From positions 1-12,857 of the forward strand of contig CAYPWJ010000031.1 of the NCBI GenBank assembly GCA_964414415.1: a stretch of DNA of 12,857 nt, read 5' to 3'. Source of the DNA: CAZESS01 sp964414415 (GTDB taxonomy: Archaea; Thermoplasmatota; E2; UBA202; DSCA01). Below the pieces are notes generated by a model, which was given only the letters and a program-made list of their open reading frames with translations, was not told where the DNA came from and searched no databases. Shown in pieces: positions 6,006 through 12,857 of the stretch. The translations under genes and the position numbers were made by a program. The first letter of the stretch is position 1; every line of letters begins with the position of its first letter.

Positions 6006-7673
6006 ATGACCGGAAAAGTCTCCCCGAATGACCTGCGAGAACGCCTGGATGCAACACTCGACAGCCATGGCGACGTCAGCCGCAACGCCGACCGCCAGCA
6101 GCTCATCGAAACTGCCGTCGACCGGCGGGAGGCCATCATCAGCGAGAGCGGCGCACTGGCCACCTGGACGCCACCCGAGTCAACCGGGCGAAGCCCACAG
6201 GACACCATGATTGTATGCAGGAGGGAAAGCGAGGACACCATCGACTGGGACTCCCCCAACAACATCCCGCTCGACCCCGAGACGTTCGAGATGGCGCTCC
6301 ACGATGCCCTCGCAGCGCTGGAGGACAAGCAGCAGCTGTATGTCACCGACCGAGTCATCGGCGCCGAGCCGTCCTGGGCGCTCCCCGTCACCACCGTCAC
6401 GGATAGAGCGCTGACGGCGCTGTTCACCGACAACATGTTCCGTCCCGTGCCGGATGACATCGACGAGAGCGTCTTCGCCGACCGGCCATTTGTCTTCATC
6501 ACGCTGCCCTACGACAAGCTGCCCCGGGAGCGATACCAGGGGCGGCTCCGCACGCTGGAGGACGGCCGCACCTCTGACATGCTCGTCGCGATGGACATGG
6601 ACAACCGAATCGGGCTCGTCTACGGCTCCGCCTACCAGGGCTCCGTCAAAAAACTCATGTTCACCGTCATGAACTACCTGCTGCCCTCCAGGGATATTTT
6701 GCCGCTGCACTGCTCCGCCAACGAGGGCGAGGCGGGCGACCCGGCATTGCTCCTCGGGCTGTCAGGGACGGGCAAGACCACGCTCTCGGCCGACCCGTCG
6801 CGGGCGTTGCTCGGCGACGACGAGCATGGATGGAGCAGCGACGGTATCGCGAACTTCGAGAACGGCTGCTACGCGAAGATGATTGACATCGACCCCGGCA
6901 AGGAGCCCGAGATCTACGACGCGGTCATGCACCGGGCCGATTATCGCAGCCATGGCGCCATCGTGGAGAACGCGATGGTCTACCCGGATGGGACCTTCGA
7001 CTTCTCGGACGACCGGTTCACCAAGAACTCCCGGGCCTCCTATCCGCTCACCTATCTCTCCAACATCAAGCCATCGTCCACCGCCGGGCACCCCTCGACG
7101 ATTCTCTTCCTCACGGCGGATGCCAACGGCGTCATGCCCCCGGTTGCCAGGCTCACCCGGCACCAGGCGATGCTCTGGTTCCTGATGGGCTACACCAGCA
7201 AGCTCGCCGGAACGGAAACGGGCATCGACGAACCCGTATCCGTCTTCTCGCGGTTCTTCGGCGAGCCGTTTATGCCCCGTAACCCCGACGTCTATGCCGA
7301 GATGCTCGGCGACAAGATGGAGCGGCACGGCACCAACGTCTACCTCGTCAACACCGGTTGGACGGGCGGTCCATACGGCATAGGCCACCGCATCGACATT
7401 GATTATACGCGCAGCATGGTCAACGCGGCGCTCGACGGCACCCTGGAGGACGTGCCGGCACGGAAGCATCCATACTTCAAGGTCATGGTGCCCAAAAGCT
7501 GCCCCGGCGTCCCCAACGAGCTGCTGTGGCCGAAGAACACCTGGGACGACAAGGCAGCGTATGACGAGCGCGCCCGGGCCATCGCCAGCGACTTCGCCGA
7601 GCACTACCGCAGCGCCTACGGCGACAAAGACATCGCACCCGAGGTCGCCAGGGAATGCCCCGGGATGGAGTAG
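6006..7673 (+). CDS. pckA: Phosphoenolpyruvate carboxykinase (ATP type)
   Basis: Converts oxaloacetate plus ATP to PEP, CO2 and ADP in the cytoplasm; the entry step of gluconeogenesis from C4 acids. The 555 residues align with E. coli PckA (540) throughout the second half. Visible are SVKKLMFTVMNYLLP with the Mn-binding Lys, HCSAN with the Mn-binding His, the P-loop GLSGTGKTT (about 251-259, Lys257), GDDEHGW with the metal Asp, ENGCYAK, NTRVSYP-like NSRASYP, LTADANGVMPPVARL, KLAGTE and LVNTGWTG. The residue before the paired lysines is Ser-Val where bacterial enzymes usually have Glu-Met/Ile. The ATG at 6006 fits the TATA box at 5966 and gives a normal N-terminus. It lies downstream of citrate lyase on the same strand, so oxaloacetate from citrate cleavage could feed it directly. 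GTP-type PEPCK is ruled out because that family differs in overall sequence. Confidence 0.96.
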   Translation: MTGKVSPNDLRERLDATLDSHGDVSRNADRQQLIETAVDRREAIISESGALATWTPPESTGRSPQDTMIVCRRESEDTIDWDSPNNIPLDPETFEMALHDALAALEDKQQLYVTDRVIGAEPSWALPVTTVTDRALTALFTDNMFRPVPDDIDESVFADRPFVFITLPYDKLPRERYQGRLRTLEDGRTSDMLVAMDMDNRIGLVYGSAYQGSVKKLMFTVMNYLLPSRDILPLHCSANEGEAGDPALLLGLSGTGKTTLSADPSRALLGDDEHGWSSDGIANFENGCYAKMIDIDPGKEPEIYDAVMHRADYRSHGAIVENAMVYPDGTFDFSDDRFTKNSRASYPLTYLSNIKPSSTAGHPSTILFLTADANGVMPPVARLTRHQAMLWFLMGYTSKLAGTETGIDEPVSVFSRFFGEPFMPRNPDVYAEMLGDKMERHGTNVYLVNTGWTGGPYGIGHRIDIDYTRSMVNAALDGTLEDVPARKHPYFKVMVPKSCPGVPNELLWPKNTWDDKAAYDERARAIASDFAEHYRSAYGDKDIAPEVARECPGME

Positions 7674-7727
7674 GGCCGAGACTGCTTAGAATCCCTTGAG
7701 CGCCGTAAAAATCTATACATACCTTTG

Positions 7728-7760
7728 TTGCAGCGGTAAATTGCGGACCCAATTTTGCAA
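7728..7760. promoter_or_regulatory. Extended imperfect inverted repeat upstream of the TATA box
   Basis: Inner arms AAATTG (7738-7743) and CAATTT (7750-7755) flank a 6-base spacer. Outer arms TTGCA (7728-7732) and TGCAA (7756-7760) extend the dyad on both sides, with an extra 5 bases (7733-7737) on the left only. In total 11 base pairs can form with one bulge. It ends 9 bases before the TATA box of the secreted protein gene. It could be an activator or repressor site, or a hairpin at the 3' end of the carboxykinase transcript; no T-run follows it, which argues against a terminator. Confidence 0.35.
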
Positions 7761-7769
7761 ATAATAAGG

Positions 7770-7778
7770 TATATATTA
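7770..7778 (+). promoter_or_regulatory. TATA box for the PGF-CTERM protein gene
   Basis: TATATATTA lies in the most AT-rich part of the window, with its centre 30 bases before the ATG at 7804. The predicted transcription start is about 7798-7802, so the mRNA would be essentially leaderless, in line with the absence of an SD. A weaker TATA-like sequence (CTATACATA, 7713-7721) lies further upstream. Confidence 0.65.
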
Positions 7779-7786
7779 CTATATCT

Positions 7787-7801
7787 TATAATTGAATTAT
7801 A
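7787..7801. promoter_or_regulatory. Perfect 15-bp palindrome at the predicted transcription start
   Basis: TATAATT-G-AATTATA is a perfect 7-1-7 inverted repeat between the TATA box and the start codon at 7804, spanning the predicted transcription start. A dimeric repressor bound here would block initiation, which is a common arrangement in archaea. The AT-rich composition raises the chance of a random palindrome. No regulator gene is nearby to assign. Confidence 0.4.
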
Positions 7802-7803
7802 GA

Positions 7804-8949
7804 ATGGTATATACTAAGCGCCTGTGTGTAGTGTGGATATGTTTCCTCCTGGTTTCGAGTGCATTCTCGGTCTTGGCCGGGGATGCTGATGCCAGCGGCA
7901 TGAAGGCCAGCGATACAAACGACCCTCCTGTTGTCTCCATCGATTATCCGTCCAACAATCGAATCGTCTGGAGGGACGAGGCGACAGCAGACCGCCCCAT
8001 GATAATAGAGGGTACGGCCAGTGACAGCGATGGCGACGTGCAGTTCGTTGAAATCAAAATCGATGACGGCGTGTGGCAGACAGCGGCAGGGACGGAGTCC
8101 TGGTCATATGAGTGGAATATCAGCAGCGTCAGTCAGGGCAGACACATCGTTTCTGCGCGGAGTTACGACGGCAGCGATTACTCCGCTGTGCAGTCTATCA
8201 ATGTCACCATTGACACCCTCGACGACCCGTCGCCCACCGTGATCATCACCTCTCCAAAGCAGGGGGAATATGTATCTGGCTTTGTGACGGTAAAGGGATA
8301 TACAGTTGACAGCGGTGGCAGTGTAGAATACGTGGAGATCAAGATAGATGATGGAGCGTGGACTAAAGCGTCGTGCCCCTATCTCACCACTAAACCGGCA
8401 ATATGGGGTCACAACTGGAGTACCGTTGACGTGGAGGACGGCAACCATACCATCAGGGTGCGGAGCTACGATGGCGAATACTACTCCGACGTGGTATCAA
8501 CTACTGTCAGGGTATCAAACAATCATCCACCCTCGGTGTCGATTACATCGCCGGAGGACGGGGCAACGGTCAACGACACCGTGGTTATCAACGGGACAGC
8601 AAGCGACGAGGATGGTGGTGAGCAGGCGTTAAACGATACCCTCAACAACAGGGTGGAGGTACGGATTGGCGATGGCAACTGGATGACAGCCATCGAGGAC
8701 TGGATGCATGTCAGCAACACCACACTCACGGCATGGACGTATACCTGGAATACCACAGAAATAGAGGATGGAGACTATACGGTAGACGTCAGGGTCTACG
8801 ACGGAATCGACCACTCAGACATCGAATCCATCACTGTCACCGTAGACAACGACAAAAAAGACAGCGACGACACGCCGGGCTTCGAGACGCTGTCGCTCCT
8901 GGTGGCGCTGGCCGCCGCCCTGCTGGTGTGGCGACGGCTGCAGCGATAA
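7804..8949 (+). CDS. Secreted surface protein with three Ig-like repeats and a PGF-CTERM anchor
   Basis: Function unknown; predicted to be exported and fixed to the outside of the membrane. The 381 residues start with a signal peptide (Lys5-Arg6, hydrophobic about 8-25, likely cleavage after the SVLAG/DADA region). Three Ig-like beta domains follow at about 41-136, 143-237 and 242-348. Each contains a V-E-[IV]-[KR]-I-x-D-G-x-W strand and an R-[SV]-Y-D-G strand near its end. After an acidic linker (DNDKKDSDDT) comes Pro358-Gly-Phe360, a hydrophobic segment (LSLLVALAAALL) and a basic end (RRLQR): the PGF-CTERM signal processed by archaeosortase A. Nine N-x-S/T sequons suggest N-glycosylation. 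The ATG at 7804 is preferred to the in-frame TTG at 7792, because it leaves the signal peptide intact and fits the TATA spacing. Composition is clearly richer in A/T-ending codons than the neighbours, so a separate history is possible. Confidence 0.85.
   Translation: MVYTKRLCVVWICFLLVSSAFSVLAGDADASGMKASDTNDPPVVSIDYPSNNRIVWRDEATADRPMIIEGTASDSDGDVQFVEIKIDDGVWQTAAGTESWSYEWNISSVSQGRHIVSARSYDGSDYSAVQSINVTIDTLDDPSPTVIITSPKQGEYVSGFVTVKGYTVDSGGSVEYVEIKIDDGAWTKASCPYLTTKPAIWGHNWSTVDVEDGNHTIRVRSYDGEYYSDVVSTTVRVSNNHPPSVSITSPEDGATVNDTVVINGTASDEDGGEQALNDTLNNRVEVRIGDGNWMTAIEDWMHVSNTTLTAWTYTWNTTEIEDGDYTVDVRVYDGIDHSDIESITVTVDNDKKDSDDTPGFETLSLLVALAAALLVWRRLQR
7924..8847 (+). repeat. Three tandem Ig-like domain repeats (protein level)
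   Basis: Three copies of about 95-107 codons, at roughly 7924-8211, 8230-8514 and 8527-8847. They share the strands P-x-V-x-I-x-[SY]-P, V-E-[IV]-[KR]-I-x-D-G-x-W, a W-containing strand with an N-glycosylation sequon, and a Y-D-G-x-x-[HY]-S strand before the C-terminal V-T/R-V/I. The third copy has an insertion of about 10 residues (around 273-282) before its V-E-V-R strand. DNA identity between copies is low by eye, so the duplications are old rather than recent. Confidence 0.8.
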
Positions 8950-8955
8950 AGCTGG

Positions 8956-9606
8956 TTAGCTTACCTCTATGCGTTCGCCGGTGACCAGGTAGTGGACTTT
9001 TTCGGCTATCTTGCAGGCGTGGTCGGCGCAGCGTTCGATGTACCGGGCGACCATGATGTAATGGGCGCACCGCGTGATGTATTGCGCGTCTTCGACCATG
9101 TAGGAGATGCATTCCCGGAATATGGAGTAGCGGAGCGCGTCCACGTCATCGTCGCGGTCCTCAAAACCCTCGATGAACGCGAGGTCTTCGCTCTTGAAGG
9201 CCTGCAGCGCGTCTCCTATCATCTCGCAGGCTTTTTCCTCCATGTAGGGGATGCTCACCAGCTTTGAGACGTGGTCGACGTCGGCGAGCTGCTTGGCGAC
9301 GTTGCTGATGTCTTTGCCGTAGCGGCCGATGCGCGTGAGATAGGTTATCATCTTGAGGCAGCAGCCGATCGTCCGCATGTCCTTCGCCATCGGCTGGTAG
9401 AGGGCGATGAGCCGCAGCGCGTCCTCCTCGATTTTTTCGTCCATCTCGGCCAGCGTGTATTTCCGCTGGTAGACGTCGTCTGCCAGCTCGACGTCCTGCT
9501 CCTTCAGCGAGGCGACGCCGTCGTGCAGCATCTCCTTTGCCAGGTGTCCCATGTCGAGCACCCGTTGCTTGAGTTCATCTAGTTCGTCATGAAATTTTTC
9601 TACCAT
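8956..9606 (-). CDS. phoU: PhoU-type phosphate transport regulator
   Basis: Negative regulator of Pst uptake, expected on the inner face of the membrane near PstB. The 216 residues (usual about 220-240) form two similar three-helix halves. The first starts at MVEKFHDELDELKQRV. The second half, starting near LVSIPYMEEKACEMIGDAL, ends in the characteristic ARYIERCADHACKIAEKVHYLVTG with its acidic metal-binding residues. The ATG at 9606 is preferred: GGTGA in the pstB end lies 5 bases before it and the N-terminus is family-like. A GTG at 9615 overlapping the pstB stop (GTGA) is an alternative that adds Val-Lys-Lys. The frame stays open far upstream, but that part is only a shadow of pstB. No AbrB-like DNA-binding domain, present in some archaeal PhoU proteins, is seen. 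It is the last gene of the pst operon and ends 6 bases from the convergent gene. Confidence 0.93.
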   Translation of the reverse strand: MVEKFHDELDELKQRVLDMGHLAKEMLHDGVASLKEQDVELADDVYQRKYTLAEMDEKIEEDALRLIALYQPMAKDMRTIGCCLKMITYLTRIGRYGKDISNVAKQLADVDHVSKLVSIPYMEEKACEMIGDALQAFKSEDLAFIEGFEDRDDDVDALRYSIFRECISYMVEDAQYITRCAHYIMVARYIERCADHACKIAEKVHYLVTGERIEVS

Positions 9607-9611
9607 CTTTT

Positions 9612-10367
9612 TCACCCAAATCGTCCAGTGATGTATTCCTCCGTCAGCTCCTCCGCAGGATTCTCGAATATCTGGTCGGTGTCGCCGAACTCGACGAGCC
9701 GGCCGAGGTACATGAAGCCCGTGTAGTCGCTCGCCCGGGCGGCCTGCTGCATGTTGTGCGTCACGATGATCACGGTGTAGTCGACCTTCAGCTTGTTTAT
9801 TAAGTCTTCTATCTTCGCCGTCGCGATGGGGTCGAGAGCGGAGCAGGGCTCGTCCATCAGGATGACTTCGGGTTCGATGGCGAGCGCCCGGGCGATGCAG
9901 AGGCGCTGCTGCTGGCCGCCGGAGAGCCCCATGGCGCTGTCCTCCAGCCGGTCGTTGACCTCGCTCCACAGCGCGGCGTTGCGGAGGCTCTGCTCGACGA
10001 TGTCGTCCAGCTGCTCGTTGTCCCTGAGCCCGTGTATCTTGGGGCCGTAGGCGATGTTTTCGTAGATGGACTTGGGGAACGGATTGGGCTTCTGGAAGAC
10101 CATGCCGACACGTTTGCGTATCTCGACGGGGTCGACTCCCTGCTCGTAGATGTTCCGGCCGTCGAAGTAGACCTTGCCGTCGACGCGGCAGCTGGGGATG
10201 ACGTCGTTCATCCGGTTGAAGCACCGAAGCAGCGTCGACTTGCCGCATCCGGAGGGCCCGATGATCGCGGTCACCTGGTTGGACGGCACCTCCATGGTGA
10301 CGTCGTCGAGCGCCTGCTTTGAGCCGTACCAGAGGTCGAGGTTTTCGGTTGCTACTTTTCGTTCCAT
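9612..10367 (-). CDS. pstB: Phosphate ABC transporter ATP-binding protein
   Basis: ATPase of the high-affinity phosphate importer, bound to PstA and PstC on the cytoplasmic side. The 251 residues are the normal length. Motifs in order: Walker A GPSGCGKST at 37-45, Q-loop Gln92 in VFQKPNPFPKS (the PNPFP is typical of PstB), signature LSGGQQQR at 148-155, Walker B VILMDEP at 168-174 with Glu173, and the H-loop His204 in IIVTHNM. The ATG at 10367 lies one base after the pstA stop, with GGAG about 8 bases before it inside the end of pstA. Its stop lies 5 bases before the phoU ATG. All ATPase residues are present, so it should be active. Confidence 0.97.
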   Translation of the reverse strand: MERKVATENLDLWYGSKQALDDVTMEVPSNQVTAIIGPSGCGKSTLLRCFNRMNDVIPSCRVDGKVYFDGRNIYEQGVDPVEIRKRVGMVFQKPNPFPKSIYENIAYGPKIHGLRDNEQLDDIVEQSLRNAALWSEVNDRLEDSAMGLSGGQQQRLCIARALAIEPEVILMDEPCSALDPIATAKIEDLINKLKVDYTVIIVTHNMQQAARASDYTGFMYLGRLVEFGDTDQIFENPAEELTEEYITGRFG

Positions 10368-10368
10368 A

Positions 10369-11610
10369 TTATAACTCCGTTCTGAATCTTTCGCGAATGA
10401 TGATGGCGACGACGTTCATCCCGAGGACGATGGCCAGCAGTATCAGCGCTGTCCCCCAGGCGTTGGCCAGGACGTCCTTGTACCCGATCAGCCCGGCGAT
10501 CTCGTAGAGGTGGTAGGGCAGCGCCTGGAACGGCTGGAACAGGGTGCGGGGGACGCCGGCGCCGAGGTAGACCGCCCCGGTGAACAGGATGGGCGCCGTT
10601 TCGCCTGATGCCTCGCCGATGCCGAGGATGGCCCCGGTGATGACGCCGGGGGAGGCGGGGGGGAGGACGACCTTGCGGATGGTCTCCCATTTTGTCGCTC
10701 CGAGAGCGAGGCTGCCGTCGCGGAGGTCCTTCGGGATGCTTTTCAGGGCTTCCTCGGACGCCCGGATGACCATCGGGAGTGCATAGAAGCCGAGGACGAG
10801 GCTGGCTGACAGCAGCGACAGGCCGAACACGGGGACGAAGACCGCGTATCCGAACAGCCCGAACACGATGGACGGCGTCCCCCGGAGCATGTTTATCGAG
10901 GTCTTGATGATGCGGACGCCGATGCCCTGCTGGACGTATTCCTGCAGATAGATCGCGGAGCCGATGCCGAGAGGCAGCGAGATAGCCGCCGTGAGAAACA
11001 TGAGCAGCAGCGTCCCGATGATGGCCGGGAAGACGCCTCCCTCGGCGCCGAGGTTGCGGACGTCCTGGGTGAGGAAATCCCACGAGATGGCGGGGGCGCC
11101 GGTGAGGATGATCTGCCCGACGATGATGGCGAGCGGGTAGAGGACGAAGATGATGGCCATGACGAGGAGCATGTAGGCCGCTGACTGCCCGGCGTGGGCG
11201 GTGAAGTCATAGAGAGGTGCCATTGACAGAGCCGCGCCGACCAGTCCATAGAAGAACAGCAGCACCGAGTAGAGCAAATCCCTGGATATGATGACGTTGA
11301 CGGGCTCGAGGTTGAACGACGCGGGGACGCCGGCCACCATGAGCGAGAGGAGCACGGCACTCCCGCCGAAGAGGAAAAATGTCGTCACGGTCCGCGTCCG
11401 TGTCTTCATCCGGAAGACCTGGATGCCCAGCGCCAGGAAAGAACCTCCGAGCAGGAAGAGGACGATGTTGTAGAGGTCGAGGTAGTAATACCGGGCGATG
11501 AAGATGCCGCCCATGGCCATGGATGCCAGGGACAGCGCGAGCGTCCAGTAGACGGGGATGTTTCGCTTGTCGATGTTGCGGAGACGCTGGCTGATATCTG
11601 TCACGTTCAT
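10369..11610 (-). CDS. pstA: Phosphate ABC transporter permease PstA with an N-terminal membrane extension
   Basis: Membrane half of the phosphate channel, pairing with PstC. The permease core (about residues 143-413) contains the EAA loop that contacts PstB (EALKSIPKDLRDGSLALGAT, about 287-306), IRKVVLPPASPGVITGAILG and GEASGETAPIL, all typical of PstA. The total length of 413 exceeds the usual 280-300 because about 140 residues precede the core. They contain four hydrophobic segments at about 20-40, 44-66, 74-94 and 112-131. The reading frame is continuous and the ATG at 11610 lies 2 bases after the pstC stop, with a weak SD (AAGGG), so the extension is genuinely encoded in the operon. An internal start near Met130 would give a family-sized protein but lacks support. 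The role of the extension is unknown. Confidence 0.93.
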   Translation of the reverse strand: MNVTDISQRLRNIDKRNIPVYWTLALSLASMAMGGIFIARYYYLDLYNIVLFLLGGSFLALGIQVFRMKTRTRTVTTFFLFGGSAVLLSLMVAGVPASFNLEPVNVIISRDLLYSVLLFFYGLVGAALSMAPLYDFTAHAGQSAAYMLLVMAIIFVLYPLAIIVGQIILTGAPAISWDFLTQDVRNLGAEGGVFPAIIGTLLLMFLTAAISLPLGIGSAIYLQEYVQQGIGVRIIKTSINMLRGTPSIVFGLFGYAVFVPVFGLSLLSASLVLGFYALPMVIRASEEALKSIPKDLRDGSLALGATKWETIRKVVLPPASPGVITGAILGIGEASGETAPILFTGAVYLGAGVPRTLFQPFQALPYHLYEIAGLIGYKDVLANAWGTALILLAIVLGMNVVAIIIRERFRTEL

Positions 11611-11612
11611 GG

Positions 11613-12491
11613 TTATCCCTTGAATTTTTTCTCGATGCGGTGCTGGAGCAGATCGGAGACGATGGAGAGCATGCCGACGATGAGGAACAGGATGACCCCG
11701 GCGGCGAACAGCACGTTTACCTGGATGCCTGATGCTTCGCCCATCTGGCCGGCGATGAGCGAGGTGAGCGTGGCGCTGGTCTCCGAGACGTCGAAGAACG
11801 GGTCAGGCACTCGCATGATGTTGCCGACCACCATCAGGACGGCCATCGTCTCTCCCATGGCTTTGGCGACGGCGAGGACGGCCGAGGAGAAAATCCCGGA
11901 GATGGCCGAGGGCACCGTGATCCGCCGGATGGTCTGCCAGTGGGTGGCGCCGAGCGCGAGAGAGGCGTCTTTGATGTCCCGGGGAACGGATTTGATCGCG
12001 TCGTCGGAGATGGTGATGACGATGGGGACGCACATGATGCCGAGTATCATGCCGCCGGCGAGGAGCGAGTACCCCTGCGCCATGTTGAAGAGCTTTGCCA
12101 GGTAGGGGACGAGCAGCACGACGCCGATGAAGCCGTAGACGACCGACGGGATGGAGGCCAGCAGCTCGATGACCGGCTTGAGCATTTCCCGGAGGCGCCG
12201 GGGGGCCAGCTCCGCTAGGAAGATGGCTGACCCGATGCCGAGCGGGACGGCGATGAGGATGGCGATGACGGTGACCATGACGGTGCCCCAGATGGCGGCG
12301 CCGAGCCCGAATTCGTCGTGGGCGACGCTCCAGTCTGTACTAAAGATGTCGAGGCCGTACTGTGTGAAGGCCGGAAAAGACTTGGCGAAGAGAAAGAGAA
12401 AGATGGAGAAGATGATGATGACAGCTGAGGCTGCTATCATCATCAAGCCGTACCGTATTGCCGTTTCTTTTGTTCCCCGGTCTATGGCCAT
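11613..12491 (-). CDS. pstC: Phosphate ABC transporter permease
   Basis: Second membrane half of the phosphate importer. The 292 residues and six predicted membrane segments are normal. Visible are the N-terminal segment YGLMMIAASAVIIIFSIFLF, the external GLDIFSTDWS, PLGIGSAIFLAELAP, ASIPSVVYGFIGVVLL, the EAA loop (about residues 160-190, SDDAIKSVPRDIKDASLALG) and AVAKAMGETMAVLMVVGN, which is characteristic of PstC. The ATG at 12491 is 7 bases beyond the pstS stop, with GTGAT upstream as a moderate SD. The tight spacing to pstS and pstA supports one transcript and equal expression of the two permease subunits. Confidence 0.96.
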   Translation of the reverse strand: MAIDRGTKETAIRYGLMMIAASAVIIIFSIFLFLFAKSFPAFTQYGLDIFSTDWSVAHDEFGLGAAIWGTVMVTVIAILIAVPLGIGSAIFLAELAPRRLREMLKPVIELLASIPSVVYGFIGVVLLVPYLAKLFNMAQGYSLLAGGMILGIMCVPIVITISDDAIKSVPRDIKDASLALGATHWQTIRRITVPSAISGIFSSAVLAVAKAMGETMAVLMVVGNIMRVPDPFFDVSETSATLTSLIAGQMGEASGIQVNVLFAAGVILFLIVGMLSIVSDLLQHRIEKKFKG

Positions 12492-12497
12492 TTATTA

Positions 12498-12857
12498 TCA
12501 CGAGGGTGACTTGAACATCCGGATGAACCCTTCGTCTTCGACGATGTCCTGCCCCTCGGGGGAGAGCACGAAGTTGATGAAGTCGAGTGCTTCTCCCTGT
12601 GCTTTGCCGAGGGTGTACATGTGAAGGGACCGGGTTATCGGGTAGTCGCCGCTCTTGATGTTCGCGTCGGTTGGCTCCACGCCGTCGAGTTTCACGGCTG
12701 GCGTGTCGGTGCCGACGTAGCCGAGCCCGACGTAGCCGATGGCCTGGTCGTTGTTTTTTACCGCCTGCTTGACACCGGAGTTACCGCCGTGTGCGTTGTC
12801 TGCCTGCGTTGACTCGAGTCCGAGGGCCTCCATGAAGGTGTCCCGTGTTCCGGAGCC
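12498..12857 (-). CDS. pstS: Phosphate-binding protein PstS (C-terminal part; gene runs off the window)
   Basis: Extracellular substrate-binding protein that delivers phosphate to PstCA. Only the last 119 codons are present; the frame is open to the window edge, and the first visible residues are GSGTRDTF, the phosphate-contacting S-G-T-R segment of the family. Further signatures are HGGNSGVKQAV, IGYVGLGYV, YPITRSLHMYTLG and the C-terminal FINFVLSPEGQDIVEDEGF. The Met at 12833 is internal and not the start. The signal or lipoprotein sequence and the operon promoter lie outside the window. It is the first visible gene of the pst operon, ending 6 bases before pstC. Confidence 0.96.
   Translation of the reverse strand, partial: GSGTRDTFMEALGLESTQADNAHGGNSGVKQAVKNNDQAIGYVGLGYVGTDTPAVKLDGVEPTDANIKSGDYPITRSLHMYTLGKAQGEALDFINFVLSPEGQDIVEDEGFIRMFKSPS

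Noticed and set aside
6762..7604. Antisense open frame of 280 codons over the PEP carboxykinase gene
   Set aside because: No recognisable domain, and the plus-strand gene carries a full set of catalytic motifs; a shadow of GC-rich codon bias.
7792..7803. TTG at 7792 as the start of the PGF-CTERM protein
   Set aside because: It lies before or too close to the predicted transcription start and inside the palindrome; the ATG at 7804 gives a proper signal peptide.
9607..10248. Possible long N-terminal extension of PhoU
   Set aside because: It overlaps pstB out of frame and reads as Arg/Gln/His-rich nonsense; the real PhoU begins at 9606.
1..12857. CRISPR arrays, tRNA/rRNA genes, insertion sequences, attachment sites
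   Set aside because: No regularly spaced repeats, tRNA-like cloverleaf, transposase motif or flanking duplication was found by reading; genes cover nearly the whole window and the longest gap is 130 bases.

Overview
The window looks archaeal, most likely a GC-rich euryarchaeote and possibly a Thermoplasmatota lineage. The evidence is a secreted protein with a PGF-CTERM tail (the archaeosortase sorting signal), TATA boxes 30-35 bases before start codons with almost no leader, and SD sites of the archaeal GGAGGTGA type. The proteins are acidic and most codons end in C or G. The phylum is an inference; no rRNA or marker gene is present.

Bases 18-5923, plus strand: a tightly packed central-carbon operon. 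It encodes aconitase, the three citrate lyase subunits (CitD acyl carrier, CitE beta, CitF alpha) and an isocitrate dehydrogenase family enzyme. Together they connect 2-oxoglutarate, isocitrate, citrate and oxaloacetate plus a C2 unit. The activation and prosthetic-group genes usual in bacterial citrate-fermentation clusters (citC, citX, citG), a citrate transporter and oxaloacetate decarboxylase are all absent from the visible part. CitD also has Lys15 where the prosthetic group is normally attached to a serine. This is the most unusual observation in the window.

Bases 6006-7673, plus strand: ATP-type phosphoenolpyruvate carboxykinase with its own promoter. It turns oxaloacetate into PEP and so could link the citrate operon to gluconeogenesis.

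Bases 7674-7803: a 130-base AT-rich intergenic region, the longest gene-free stretch, with a TATA box and two inverted repeats. It precedes a secreted protein (7804-8949) with three Ig-like repeats and a PGF-CTERM anchor. This gene is visibly more AT-rich than its neighbours.

Bases 8956-12857, minus strand: a phosphate uptake operon read pstS (partial)-pstC-pstA-pstB-phoU, converging on the surface protein gene with only 6 bases between the stop codons. The gene order is the common one. PstA has an N-terminal extension of about 140 residues that appears to add four membrane segments.

No tRNA, rRNA, CRISPR array, insertion sequence or attachment site was seen.
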